Source: Spongiactinospora sp. TRM90649 | GTDB taxonomy: Bacteria > Actinomycetota > Actinomycetes > Streptosporangiales > Streptosporangiaceae | Reading direction: 5' to 3' | Length of the DNA stretch: 64,000 nucleotides | NCBI RefSeq assembly: GCF_029382225.1 | Contig: NZ_JARLTC010000044.1 | Location: forward strand, 1 to 64,000 | Shown here: piece after piece, positions 8,423 to 15,773 of the stretch | How positions within the stretch are numbered: position 1 is the first letter of the stretch | Layout of the letters: every line of letters starts with the position of its first letter | Made by a program: the position numbers and the translations under genes | Notes under the pieces: generated by a model | The model's input: only the letters and a program-made list of their open reading frames with translations | Told to the model about the DNA's origin: nothing | Database searches by the model: none

Positions 8423-9054
8423 TCCTCGCGGAAGACTCCGTACTGCTCAGAGAGGGCCTGGTCTGGGTCCTCGGCTCCGGCGGCATGCAGGTCGTCGCCG
8501 CGGTGGCCGACGCCGAGGGCCTGCTGCGCGCGGTGGAGGAACACCAGCCCGACCTCGTGGTCACCGACGTGCGGATGCCGCCCTCGCACACCGACGAGGG
8601 GCTGCGCGCCGCGCTGCTGCTCCGGCACCGGTGGCCGGAACTGCCGATCCTGGTGCTCTCGCAGTACGTCGAGGAGCGCTACGCCACCCGGCTGCTGTCC
8701 AGCGCGACGACCGGCATCGGCTACCTGCTCAAGGACCGCGTGGCCGACGTCGCCGAGTTCCTCGACTCGCTGCGGCGGGTCGCGGCGGGCGGCACCGCGC
8801 TCGACCCCGAGGTGGTCGCCCAGTTGCTGCTGCGCGGGCGCAGCGATCCGCTCGACCTGCTCACCCCCAGGGAGTACGAGGTGCTGGCGCTGATCGCGGA
8901 AGGGCGCTCCAACGGTGGCATCGCCGAGGCGTTGGTGGTGTCGGAGAGCGCGGTCGGCAAGCACATCAACAACATCTTCGCCAAGCTCGGGCTCTCCGGT
9001 GCCGACAAGGACCATCGCCGGGTGCTGGCCGTACTGCGATTTCTGAAGGTGTGA
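8413..9054 (+). CDS. NarL/LuxR-family response regulator
   Basis: 213 residues. The receiver domain has the acidic pocket Glu7/Asp8, the phospho-acceptor Asp52 in LVVTDVRMPP, and a Lys in GYLLKDR. The C-terminal LuxR helix-turn-helix is LTPREYEVLALIAEGRSN followed by VSESAVGKHINNIF. The GTG start lies inside the kinase gene. The receiver carries the extra HTDEGLRAA stretch after the Asp that is common in actinobacterial NarL proteins. It probably regulates the following gene and itself; targets unknown. Confidence 0.9.
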   Translation: MRVVLAEDSVLLREGLVWVLGSGGMQVVAAVADAEGLLRAVEEHQPDLVVTDVRMPPSHTDEGLRAALLLRHRWPELPILVLSQYVEERYATRLLSSATTGIGYLLKDRVADVAEFLDSLRRVAAGGTALDPEVVAQLLLRGRSDPLDLLTPREYEVLALIAEGRSNGGIAEALVVSESAVGKHINNIFAKLGLSGADKDHRRVLAVLRFLKV

Positions 9055-9062
9055 GGGGCGGC

Positions 9063-9647
9063 ATGATGCGAAAAGCGGTGCGAACCTGGTGGATCGCCAT
9101 CGGCGCGGCGCTGACGGCGGTCGCGGTGCTGGGCATCGCAGCCGCGGCGTGGTCGGGAATCCGGGTCCCCCGGGGCTACGACTTCTCCTTCCCCGGCTCC
9201 TTCGAGTCGTCGGTCCTCGACGAGCGGATGACCGAGACGAGAACGGTGACCTACGCCGTCACCACGCCGCAGATCATCGTGGACGTGCAGGGCGGTGCCA
9301 CCGTGCGGGTCGCTCCCGGGGTCGCGGGGCGGCTCACCGTCAAGCGGGAGACCGTCTGGCGTGGCGGGGCGCCCTCGCTGCACGAGACCTGGGAGCGCGG
9401 GAAGACGCTGCGGGTCGAGGTGACCTGCCCCAAGGAGCCGTGGACGGCCGACCCCGCCTGCCGTACCGGCTACACGCTGAGCGTGCCGCCCGGTGTCGGC
9501 GTCCTGGTGACCACCCCCGACTGGAGCGTGTCGTGCCCACCGGCCACCAAGGAGGTGACCTGCGGCCCCAAGACCGGCGCGGCCGCTCAGCCGAGCTCGG
9601 CCCAGTTCCGCAGGGTCTCCGGCCCCTCGGTCACCGTGTCCTCGTAG
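9063..9647 (+). CDS. Membrane-anchored hypothetical protein linked to two-component system
   Basis: 194 residues starting at ATG 9063 (or 9066), eight bases after the response regulator and preceded by GAGGGG. One transmembrane segment (about residues 11-31) places the rest outside. The ectodomain is beta-rich with VDVQGGATVRVAPG, as in adhesin-like or DUF4097-type beta-helix proteins, and has four Cys (in VTCPK, PACRT, VSCPP and VTCGP contexts) that could form two disulfides. Co-transcription with the two-component genes suggests it is a target or accessory sensor. Its last 61 bases overlap the convergent kinase gene. No enzymatic motif is seen. Confidence 0.75.
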   Translation: MMRKAVRTWWIAIGAALTAVAVLGIAAAAWSGIRVPRGYDFSFPGSFESSVLDERMTETRTVTYAVTTPQIIVDVQGGATVRVAPGVAGRLTVKRETVWRGGAPSLHETWERGKTLRVEVTCPKEPWTADPACRTGYTLSVPPGVGVLVTTPDWSVSCPPATKEVTCGPKTGAAAQPSSAQFRRVSGPSVTVSS

Positions 9648-11320
9648 GCGTCGTCGGTGACGCGGATCTTCATGTACTGCGTGCCGGCGAACACCCAGTA
9701 GTAGTTCCACTCGCCCGGCACGGGAAAGGCGGCGTCGATCCCCTCCCGGAACGCGGGGAACTTGTCGAAGGTGCCGGGCCATCCGGCGACCGGCGCCGGG
9801 CCGTAGCTGACGTGACCCTCGGGTCCTTCGTCGTTCAGCGTGGTGCGCACGTACCGGCCGTCCTGGAAGAACCAGTACTGCCGCGGGTCGTCCGGGGTCC
9901 GCATCACCGCGTCGATGGGGTTGTCGGCGAGATCGCCGAGGGCGTTCTTCCAGTCGCTCAGCGGCTTCGGACCGGCCACCAGGCTGTCCTGGTAGCCCTG
10001 GGCCGCGCCGGCGAGCTTCAGACGGAGGTACTGCTTTCCGGAGAAGACCCAGTACTCATGGCTATTGCCGGGAACGCGTAGGACCGCGTCTACTTTGGTA
10101 CGAAACCCCGGATATTTCGATAATGTGTTCTTCCACGCTCGCATCGCCGAGGGCGGTCGCAACACTTCCCGAATCGGATAGCCCGACTCCGAGAGGCGCA
10201 CCCGAATGTAGCGGTCGCCGGAGAACATCCAGTAACTCTCCGGGGCATTGACCATCGGGTCATCCGGAACCGGCATTACCTCATCAATGCGAGTCGGGTT
10301 CGTGTTCGCGATCGAAGGGTGCCCGGTGGACGGCTTGGTCAGGCTCACCGCCCCGGTGGCCGCCTCCTGGTCCGGCGAATTCGTCAGCACGATCACGGTT
10401 CCGGTCACCGCGACCAGCACGGCGGCGGACGCCGCCGCCGCCAGCCCGAGCAGCCGGCGGCGACGCGGCGGCGGGGTGACCGTCTGCGCCTCCGTGGTGA
10501 GGATCCGCGTGGTCAACGGGCGCAGCATCTCGGTCGCCTGGGCGATGGTCGGGCGATCGGCGGGATCCTTCCGGACCAGCGCCTCGATCACGGACCGCAG
10601 CGGCCCGGCGGTGTCGGGAATGTTCGGCTCCTCCCGGAGCACGGCGTTCAGCACGGCCACCGCCTCCGGACGATCGAACGGCGAACGCCCCGTGACCAGC
10701 ACGCACAGCGTGACCCCCAGTGAGAACAGGTCACTGGGCGGCCCCGCCGGCTCGTCGGTCAGCCGCTCCGGCGCGATGTAGCCGAACGACCCCATCACCG
10801 CCCCGGTGGCCGTGATCGGATCGGTCCTGGACAGCGCCGCGATGCCGAAGTCGCACAGGATCACCCGCTCGTCGGGGCGCAGCAGCAGGTTGTCCGGTTT
10901 TATGTCCCGATGCAACGCCCCGGCCGCGTGCACCGCCGAAAGCGCCGAGAGCACCTGCAGCCCCACCTCCGCCACGGCGGCGGGACTCATCGGCCCGCTC
11001 TCCGCCACATGCTGCTGCAGCGAGGGCCCGTCCACGTACTCCATCACCAGCCACAACCGCCCGTCCTCGCTGACGAGGTCGTAGACGTTGACCACGTTCG
11101 GATGCGATATCCGGGCGATTGTGTGCGCTTCCCGCCGGGCCCTGGCCGCCTTCTTGGCCCGCTCCTTGCCCATGGCCTGAAGGTGCATCTCTTTTATCGC
11201 GACCATGCGATTCAGCAGCTGGTCGTTCGCGCGCCATACGGTTCCCATACCGCCCGCACCAATCCGGTCCAGCACCTGGTACCGGTCGGCGACCACTCGT
11301 GGTCCAGCGTAATCAGCCAC
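9587..11320 (-). CDS. Receptor-type Ser/Thr kinase with extracellular hemopexin-like repeats
   Basis: 577 residues with a GTG start. The N-terminal kinase domain (about 12-275) is complete: glycine loop GAGGMGTVW, Lys in AIKEM, catalytic loop HRDIKPDN, CDFG, and the IAPERL segment. A basic PPPRRRR patch precedes one transmembrane helix (about 293-314). The C-terminal 230 residues contain four similar repeats of 55-60 residues, each opened by an aromatic YW-F motif: YWMFSGDRYIRVRL, YWVFSGKQYLRLKL, YWFFQDGRYVRTTL and YWVFAGTQYMKIRV. These resemble hemopexin blades, so the ectodomain may be a four-bladed propeller that binds a ligand outside the cell. PknB-family kinases more often carry PASTA repeats; this substitution is notable. 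Monocistronic and convergent with 9063-9647. Confidence 0.9.
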   Translation of the reverse strand: MADYAGPRVVADRYQVLDRIGAGGMGTVWRANDQLLNRMVAIKEMHLQAMGKERAKKAARARREAHTIARISHPNVVNVYDLVSEDGRLWLVMEYVDGPSLQQHVAESGPMSPAAVAEVGLQVLSALSAVHAAGALHRDIKPDNLLLRPDERVILCDFGIAALSRTDPITATGAVMGSFGYIAPERLTDEPAGPPSDLFSLGVTLCVLVTGRSPFDRPEAVAVLNAVLREEPNIPDTAGPLRSVIEALVRKDPADRPTIAQATEMLRPLTTRILTTEAQTVTPPPRRRRLLGLAAAASAAVLVAVTGTVIVLTNSPDQEAATGAVSLTKPSTGHPSIANTNPTRIDEVMPVPDDPMVNAPESYWMFSGDRYIRVRLSESGYPIREVLRPPSAMRAWKNTLSKYPGFRTKVDAVLRVPGNSHEYWVFSGKQYLRLKLAGAAQGYQDSLVAGPKPLSDWKNALGDLADNPIDAVMRTPDDPRQYWFFQDGRYVRTTLNDEGPEGHVSYGPAPVAGWPGTFDKFPAFREGIDAAFPVPGEWNYYWVFAGTQYMKIRVTDDAYEDTVTEGPETLRNWAELG

Positions 11321-11427
11321 GGAACCAACTTAGTCAGCAACTGCGCGTTAAACACGAGAGTCCGGCAATTCGGGCAGACCGTAGATCACAGACCGCCGAT
11401 CCCGAAGGCCCGGGGTGGCCACGGCGC

Positions 11428-11679
11428 TCATTCGAGGGTGCGCAGCCCATGCTCCAGAAGATCGAGGGCACGCCGCACCTGCTCGCGCAGCTCGTCCGGT
11501 GAGTCACCTCGCTCGATGCCGCCCACTGCCGTCCCGACCATCGCACCGACCACGGCCCCGGCCGTCGCGGACGCCAGCGTGTCGTCCAGCCGGTCGGGGA
11601 AGGCCCGCCGCAGCCTCTCCGCGATTGCCCCGACCACGACGACCGTCCCAAGGAGCCGGACATGACCACTGGTCTTCAC
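11428..11679 (-). CDS. Short hypothetical protein, possibly 5'-truncated
   Basis: 83 residues if read from GTG 11679. It has a Gly/Ala-rich central helix (ASATAGAVVGAMVGTAVGG) and a charged amphipathic C-terminal helix ending in LDLLEHGLRTLE. Codon use fits a real gene, but there is no good ribosome binding site, and the frame continues upstream only antisense to an integrase relic. The natural 5' end may have been lost when that element inserted. Function unknown. Confidence 0.4.
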   Translation of the reverse strand: MKTSGHVRLLGTVVVVGAIAERLRRAFPDRLDDTLASATAGAVVGAMVGTAVGGIERGDSPDELREQVRRALDLLEHGLRTLE

Positions 11680-11952
11680 GACGCGATACGGGACACCCAT
11701 CGAACCGCGCGGAACTTCAACCGGAGATTCGACTACCGCGTATCGCAGGCAGGTGTTCGCCGGATCACGGTGCATGGCACGCGGGGGACGTGCGCGACAC
11801 TGCTTGCCGCACTTGATGTGCACCCCCGCGTCGCGATGCGGATTCTCCGGCATAGCAACATCGCAGTGACGACGGAGGTCTACACCGAGGCGACCGACGA
11901 CGCGACCCAAGAGGCGCTGAGGAAGCTGGGCCGGACGCTAGGGGAGGACTGA
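11662..11952 (+). pseudogene. C-terminal relic of a tyrosine recombinase (integrase)
   Basis: 96 codons that match only the last third of a phage-type integrase: an RNFNRRFDY segment, the HxxR box in the degenerate form VHGTRGTCATLL, the ILRHSN segment where LGH is usual, and the presumed nucleophile Tyr in TTEVYTEA. The N-terminal arm-binding domain and the first catalytic Arg are missing, so it cannot recombine DNA. AAGGAG lies just before the ATG, so a short peptide could be made. It ends 76 bases from the half tRNA-Pro, the usual place for an integrase beside its attachment site, and appears to be left from an older element at this locus. Confidence 0.75.
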
Positions 11953-11985
11953 TCGGCTGCTGTACTTCGTAGCTGTACGGGAAGC

Positions 11986-12020
11986 AAAAGGGCCACTTCC
12001 GATTGCCGGAAGTGGCCTTT
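11986..12020. terminator. Hairpin terminator between integrase relic and tRNA end
   Basis: GGCCACTTCC (11991-12000) pairs perfectly with GGAAGTGGCC (12008-12017) across a seven-base loop. It is preceded by AAAAG and followed by TTT, so it could terminate transcription in either direction. It lies immediately outside the tRNA-Pro 3' end. Confidence 0.75.
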
Positions 12021-12027
12021 CACGCGG

Positions 12028-12074
12028 GTCGGGGTGGCGGGATTTGAACCCACGGCCTCTTCGTCCCGAACGGT
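12028..12074 (-). tRNA. 3' half of tRNA-Pro(CGG): attachment-site core (attL)
   Basis: On the minus strand this reads as the anticodon loop TTCGGGA (anticodon CGG), the 3' anticodon strand CGAAG, a variable region, the T-arm GTGGG-TTCAAAT-CCCGC and the acceptor strand CACCCCG plus discriminator A. The 5' half (D-arm and acceptor) is absent: upstream of TTCGGGA only CG matches the expected anticodon stem. A half tRNA next to an integrase is the signature of a direct-repeat core left by site-specific integration. The intact tRNA would lie at the far (right) end of the element; I did not find it in this window. Confidence 0.8.
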
Positions 12075-12222
12075 GATCACACGTTCACATAGAGCCGTGA
12101 TGGCAGCGCGTATTTGGGTAAACTCCCAGGTAGATAGCGGTTCTCTGGGCCCATCCGTGCCTGCGGGTGCCCATCTGTGACAGCAGGTCTCACGGTCAAA
12201 CAACGGTCAAACGATCAAGGAG

Positions 12223-13578
12223 GTGATCGACAGGTTGGGATTCTCACGGAAGCGCTCCGGCCGCGACGGCAAGCCGCGGTACACGGCCTACTACCTCGAT
12301 CTCAAGGGGATGGAGAAGTCTGCAGGGACGTTCTCCAGCAAGAAGGAGGCCGACAGGGCGTGGCGGGACGCTGAGAGCCTCGTCGCGCAGGGACGAGTGG
12401 GGGACCCGCGGAGAGGGCGGCAGTCCTTCGAGCGATACGTCCTCGACACGTGGCTACCGAACCACGAGATCGAAGCCACCACCCGGCAAAGCTACACGTA
12501 CACGATCCACCGGCATCTGATTCCCGAGTTCGGTGCGATGCGGATGATCGACATCCTTCCCGAGCATGTCCGCGCCTGGGTCGCGACGATGAAGAAGAAT
12601 GGTGTCGGCCCCGCCACCATCAAGTATGCCAAGGTGCTGCTGAGTGCGATCTGTACGACGGCGCTGAATGACCAGGTGACGTATCTGCATCCCTGCCGAG
12701 GCGTGAAAACGCCCCCGGTGCCGAGAAAGCCGCGGACGATCATCACTCCTGAGCAGTTCGACGTGCTCTATCGGGCGCTTCCGGATGCCGACTCCCGGCT
12801 TCTCATTGAGTTGGCGATCGAGACGGGGCTGAGGTGGGGAGAACTGACCGAGCTGCGAGTCAAAGATCTGGCACAGAGGTCGAGAATGCTCACCGTTTCC
12901 CGCGCGGTAGTCGAGGTGAACCCGAAGTTCCATCCCGATGGTGAACGGTTCATTGTCAAAGAATACCCAAAGGACAGAGAGTTCCGGCGCTTCAAGCTCA
13001 CAGCACAGATCACGGCAAAGGTCGAAGCGCATATCGAAGCAGAAAAGCTCGATCGGGACGATCTGTTGTTCACGTGGAAGCGGGAATCCAGGGCCAAACC
13101 GGTGCTCCGCCTCGTCCCTGATCCTTGCGAACTGGGCCTCACTGAGCCGAATGAAGAAGGGAGGAGCTACCGCCATGGCACGTTGAGCGCCTACACCGCC
13201 GGTAGGTGTCGTTGCGAACATTGTCGTGCCGCGTTCGCCATCTACCGTGCTGGCCGGAGGTCCTCTGGCAAGGACCGTCCGCGTGAACCGAGGCTGCGGG
13301 CAACCGACGGCCACATCCCGGCTGACTGGTTTCGGCGTCAGATCTGGAAGCCCGCGCTCCAGGAAGCCGAACTGGGCATCAACGTGCGAATCCACGACAT
13401 GCGACATGCCCACGCCTCCTGGTTGCTCGCTGGCGGCGCGGATCTGCAGGTGGTCAAGGAACGGCTTGGCCACGCCTCGATCGCCACCACAGAAAAGTAT
13501 CTGCACACGCTGGATGACGCGGACGAGACTGCGCTGGACGCATTCTCGAAGATCCGGAATCGGTCAGAACGGAGATAA
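12223..13578 (+). CDS. int: Tyrosine recombinase (integrase) of the integrative element
   Basis: 451 residues. An N-terminal arm-type AP2-like region (SRKRSGRDGKPRYTAYYLDL) is followed by a SAM-like core-binding domain (about 65-165) and a catalytic domain with Arg near 204 (GLRWGEL), HDMRHAHASWLL near 391-402 (HxxR), LGHASIATT, and Tyr near 426 (TEKYLHTL). Between the first Arg and HxxR lies an insertion (about 310-365) with RCRCEHC and an HGTLSAYTAGR motif, a possible zinc knuckle seen in some actinophage proteins. The GTG at 12223 overlaps its own AAGGAGG; TTG at 12235 is an alternative. It should integrate and excise the element at the tRNA-Pro 3' end. Confidence 0.9.
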   Translation: MIDRLGFSRKRSGRDGKPRYTAYYLDLKGMEKSAGTFSSKKEADRAWRDAESLVAQGRVGDPRRGRQSFERYVLDTWLPNHEIEATTRQSYTYTIHRHLIPEFGAMRMIDILPEHVRAWVATMKKNGVGPATIKYAKVLLSAICTTALNDQVTYLHPCRGVKTPPVPRKPRTIITPEQFDVLYRALPDADSRLLIELAIETGLRWGELTELRVKDLAQRSRMLTVSRAVVEVNPKFHPDGERFIVKEYPKDREFRRFKLTAQITAKVEAHIEAEKLDRDDLLFTWKRESRAKPVLRLVPDPCELGLTEPNEEGRSYRHGTLSAYTAGRCRCEHCRAAFAIYRAGRRSSGKDRPREPRLRATDGHIPADWFRRQIWKPALQEAELGINVRIHDMRHAHASWLLAGGADLQVVKERLGHASIATTEKYLHTLDDADETALDAFSKIRNRSERR

Positions 13579-13610
13579 CGCAGCTGGACGGAACTGATGC
13601 AAGAGGCGCG

Positions 13611-14252
13611 ATGGTGACGTGCAGTAACAAGGGCTTGCGACGTATCCGAAGCACGACAATCGCCAGTGTCGGCCTCATCGCCCTGATCGCAGCCGTGGTG
13701 TCCTACCGCCACATGCACGAATTGTGCATGCGGCACGGCGAAGACCGATTGGCAGCCGTACTCATCCCACTTGCCGTGGACGGCCTGATCGTGGTGGCGT
13801 CCATGACCATCTTGCTGTCCAGCAGGTACGGCTCGCGAGGGAGTCCCTTGGCGTGGACGTTGCTCGTGGCCGGAAGCTTGGCCAGTCTGGGCGCGAACGT
13901 CGCCGTCGCGGAACCGGGTCTGATCGGCCGAATCATCGCAGCCTGGCCGAGCGCTGCGCTAATCGGAAGTTACGAGCTTCTTATGACCCAGATCCGGCGG
14001 CCTTACCCCGCGAGCATGACCGTGACCGCTGGCGAAAGGTCACTCTCTCCAATGGAAGCGTCCTCGCCTCCCTGTGGCGTCGAAGGCCACACTCATGCTG
14101 AGCTGCGACAGGCTGCCTGGCAGTGGGCTCTGGCGAATCGCCTGCCCGATGGGACGTTGCCGTCGGGCAGGGCCATCGCAGTGCGGTTCCGGCGGAGCCC
14201 GCGGTGGGGCCGCTGGATCAAGCGAGCGGGACTCGAGGGGAGGTTCGGCTGA
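13611..14252 (+). CDS. DUF2637 (SpdB-like) membrane protein with C-terminal helical domain
   Basis: 213 residues. Four hydrophobic segments fill residues 15-125 and carry the DUF2637 signature: VSYRHMHELCMRHGEDRL, then LIPLAVDGLIVVASM. DUF2637 proteins are encoded on actinobacterial conjugative plasmids and AICEs and are associated with SpdB-type intramycelial spread. The cytoplasmic tail (about 160-213) holds a helix-turn-helix-like block with LRQAAWQWALANRLPDG and SGRAIAVRFRRS, which recurs at 14658-14864. It follows the integrase after 32 bases, so the two are probably co-transcribed. No replication or FtsK/TraB gene accompanies it, so this element is not obviously self-transmissible. Confidence 0.8.
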   Translation: MVTCSNKGLRRIRSTTIASVGLIALIAAVVSYRHMHELCMRHGEDRLAAVLIPLAVDGLIVVASMTILLSSRYGSRGSPLAWTLLVAGSLASLGANVAVAEPGLIGRIIAAWPSAALIGSYELLMTQIRRPYPASMTVTAGERSLSPMEASSPPCGVEGHTHAELRQAAWQWALANRLPDGTLPSGRAIAVRFRRSPRWGRWIKRAGLEGRFG

Positions 14253-14330
14253 CCTTATCCGATGGACGGCCGCCGCCCTTGGAACGCGGCGAACGCGCCC
14301 ATCGGTTACTAGCCAGATCAGACACACGAC

Positions 14331-14365
14331 ACAGGACCGCTCCGGCGATGCCGGGGCGGTCCTGT
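14331..14365 (+). terminator. Long hairpin, copy 1 (loop CGATG)
   Basis: ACAGGACCGCTCCGG pairs with CCGGGGCGGTCCTGT over 15 base pairs with one T-G wobble and loop CGATG. There is no T-tract, but the stem is strong. The same loop and core stem recur at 15404-15432, each time just upstream of a small lipoprotein-like reading frame. Confidence 0.65.
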
Positions 14366-14387
14366 GCTGTCCTCAGAAGGGATTCAG

Positions 14388-14537
14388 ATGACCATGTCGT
14401 CGCTGCCGAAGATCACCAGAGCTCAGTGCGTGATCGGGCTTCTCGCCCCGTTGGCGGCGTGCAAGAGCACGCCGCACGGGCCCTGTCACTGCCAAGCGGA
14501 TACAGCCGAAGCTCGCCTCGAAGGGCTTGGAGTGTGA
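14388..14537 (+). pseudogene. Small lipoprotein-like ORF, copy 1, frameshifted
   Basis: 49 codons from ATG 14388 with AGAAGGG seven bases upstream. The N-terminus ends in LLAPLAACKS, a lipobox-like signal. DNA from GCGGATACAGCC onward aligns with the second copy at 15477-15773, but this copy has lost one C (CAGCCGAAG against CAGCCCGAAG). The frame therefore shifts and meets a stop about ten codons later. Downstream similarity in the restored frame is short (LECDR against WDCDR). I read it as a decaying duplicate, though the short product could still be made. Confidence 0.45.
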
Positions 14538-14657
14538 TCGCAACGGCCCGCCGGACGCGATGCCGTCGCCGCCGATGGGGAGGTGCCCGTACCGGGCGAC
14601 GCGGTGGTGCTCGCATGGCCCGGGGCAGGCGGAGCGGGTACGACGGATGTCTAGGGC

Positions 14658-14864
14658 GTGGAGATCGGTGAGTGGGTCGATCTGCGGCAGGCCGCGTGGC
14701 AGTGGGCGCGGGCCAATCGCCTGCCCGATGGGGCGCTGCCGTCCGGCAGGGCGATCGCTGAGCGGTTCCGGCGCAGTGCTCGGCGGGGGCGCAGGATCAA
14801 ACGAGCCGGCCTTGCAGGTGAACTCGGCCCGAACAGGGAACGGGCCGGCCCGGCCTGTTATTGA
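14658..14864 (+). CDS. Stand-alone copy of the DUF2637-protein tail domain
   Basis: 68 residues from GTG 14658, MEIGEWVDLRQAAWQWARAN and onward. About 45 residues align closely with the C-terminal tail of the DUF2637 protein at 13611-14252 (LRQAAWQWA, NRLPDG, LPSGRAIA, FRRS, RIKRAGL). The DNA is similar too, so this is a partial duplication. The membrane part is missing; as a soluble peptide it could be a small DNA-binding regulator or simply a remnant. AGGGCGTG is a poor ribosome binding site. Confidence 0.45.
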   Translation: MEIGEWVDLRQAAWQWARANRLPDGALPSGRAIAERFRRSARRGRRIKRAGLAGELGPNRERAGPACY

Positions 14865-15113
14865 TCGCTCGTCATCCGACAAGCGTCGTCCAGGAAGGCC
14901 GATGTGCGCCACGTTCCGATTTCGGTCCGGCCTCCTGCGGGCAGGTCACCGCAGCCCCGCTGCGCATGGGCAGAGCATCCTGTGCTGGTCGCGCCGGACG
15001 TTCACCATCTGCTGGCCGTATTCATCGAGGCCGCCACGGCGAACAGAAGAACTCGGTGTCATCGACGCCGGTTCTCGCTTCTCACATCACCAAACCCATA
15101 TCAGGAGGGAAAC
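14865..15113 (+). other. Intergenic region with degraded coding traces
   Basis: No frame from a sound start is convincing. One frame contains VLVAPDVHHLLAVFIEAAT, a believable coding stretch, but it begins abruptly and decays into Arg-rich sequence. A strong ribosome binding site, AGGAGGGAAAC, ends the region just before the ATG at 15114. Confidence 0.35.
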
Positions 15114-15390
15114 ATGACCGGTCAGAGTACGCGCGAGGTGGGGCGGAACCGTCAAACGGACAACGGCTGCGGGGCGGGAAGGGCGGTACGGATGCCGGAT
15201 CACGGTCGGCGATGCGCTCACCGGCCCGGTGGTCGAGGTCGGCGACGTGGCCGGCTTCCTGCGCGATGCCACGCCCGGGGAGGTACGCCGCGGGGTGCCG
15301 GTGTCGGGCTGCGGTGGGTGGGTGCAGGCCGTCGGAGATGGAGGTCGGGCGATCATGATGGGCGTCGTCGTTGGCGAGGTCGCTTGCTGA
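15114..15390 (+). pseudogene. Small ORF with apparent frameshift behind a strong RBS
   Basis: ATG 15114 has an excellent AGGAGGG site but opens a frame that soon becomes Arg-rich. The frame offset by one base (15118-15390) reads like a real protein with no start codon: CRITVGDALTGPVVEVGDV, then AGFLRDATPGEVRRG, ending MMGVVVGEVAC. The simplest reading is that a single-base indel between about 15117 and 15190 disconnects the start from the body. A sequencing error would look the same. Function unknown. Confidence 0.45.
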
Positions 15391-15403
15391 TTCGATCTCT
15401 CCA

Positions 15404-15432
15404 GAACCGCCCCGGCGATGCCGGGGCGGTTC
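15404..15432 (+). terminator. Long hairpin, copy 2 (loop CGATG)
   Basis: GAACCGCCCCGG pairs perfectly with CCGGGGCGGTTC over 12 base pairs with loop CGATG, identical to the loop of the hairpin at 14331-14365. It sits between the frameshifted small ORF and the second lipoprotein-like ORF and probably terminates the former. Confidence 0.65.
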
Positions 15433-15476
15433 GCGTTTCCGGGCGCACCGCCCGGATACTGGCGGCTGGGCTGCCG

Positions 15477-15773
15477 GTGCTCGTCAGGGTGATGTGCCTG
15501 TTCGGGCTGCTCGCGCTGGTGGTCGCGTGCCGGAGTGAGCCGCACGGATCGGTCACCGCCCGGCGGATACAGCCCGAAGTCGATTCCAGAGGCTGGGACT
15601 GTGACCGTAGGCAGATCGCTGGCCGCCGGATCGACGGATGTGTCCGCATGAGGCGGTATGTGCCTACGCGGTACTGGCTGACCATCGGGCAATCGGGGGA
15701 GGTGGAGGTCCGGCCTGAGCAGTACAGACGCTGTGGGGTGGGGGACAGGTATCCCGGCTGCGCCGGCGACTGA
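15477..15773 (+). CDS. Small putative lipoprotein, copy 2
   Basis: 98 residues from GTG 15477 (ATG 15492 is an alternative). A single Arg and a hydrophobic run lead to LALVVACRS, a lipobox with Cys near residue 18. The short ectodomain has four further Cys (DCDR, DGCVR, RRCG, PGCAG contexts) and a Tyr/Trp patch (YVPTRYWLTIG), suggesting a disulfide-stabilised extracytoplasmic protein. It shares DNA similarity with 14388-14537. Function unknown; position suggests it belongs to the integrative element. Confidence 0.55.
   Translation: MLVRVMCLFGLLALVVACRSEPHGSVTARRIQPEVDSRGWDCDRRQIAGRRIDGCVRMRRYVPTRYWLTIGQSGEVEVRPEQYRRCGVGDRYPGCAGD

Noticed and set aside
12028..12110. Complete tRNA-Pro gene
   Set aside because: Only the anticodon loop, T-arm and 3' acceptor strand are present; no D-arm or 5' acceptor strand pairs with them, so it is annotated as an attachment core.
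14331..15432. CRISPR-like repeat from the two CGATG hairpins
   Set aside because: Only two copies, over 1 kb apart and of unequal stem length, with no spacers or cas genes. No CRISPR array was seen anywhere in the window.
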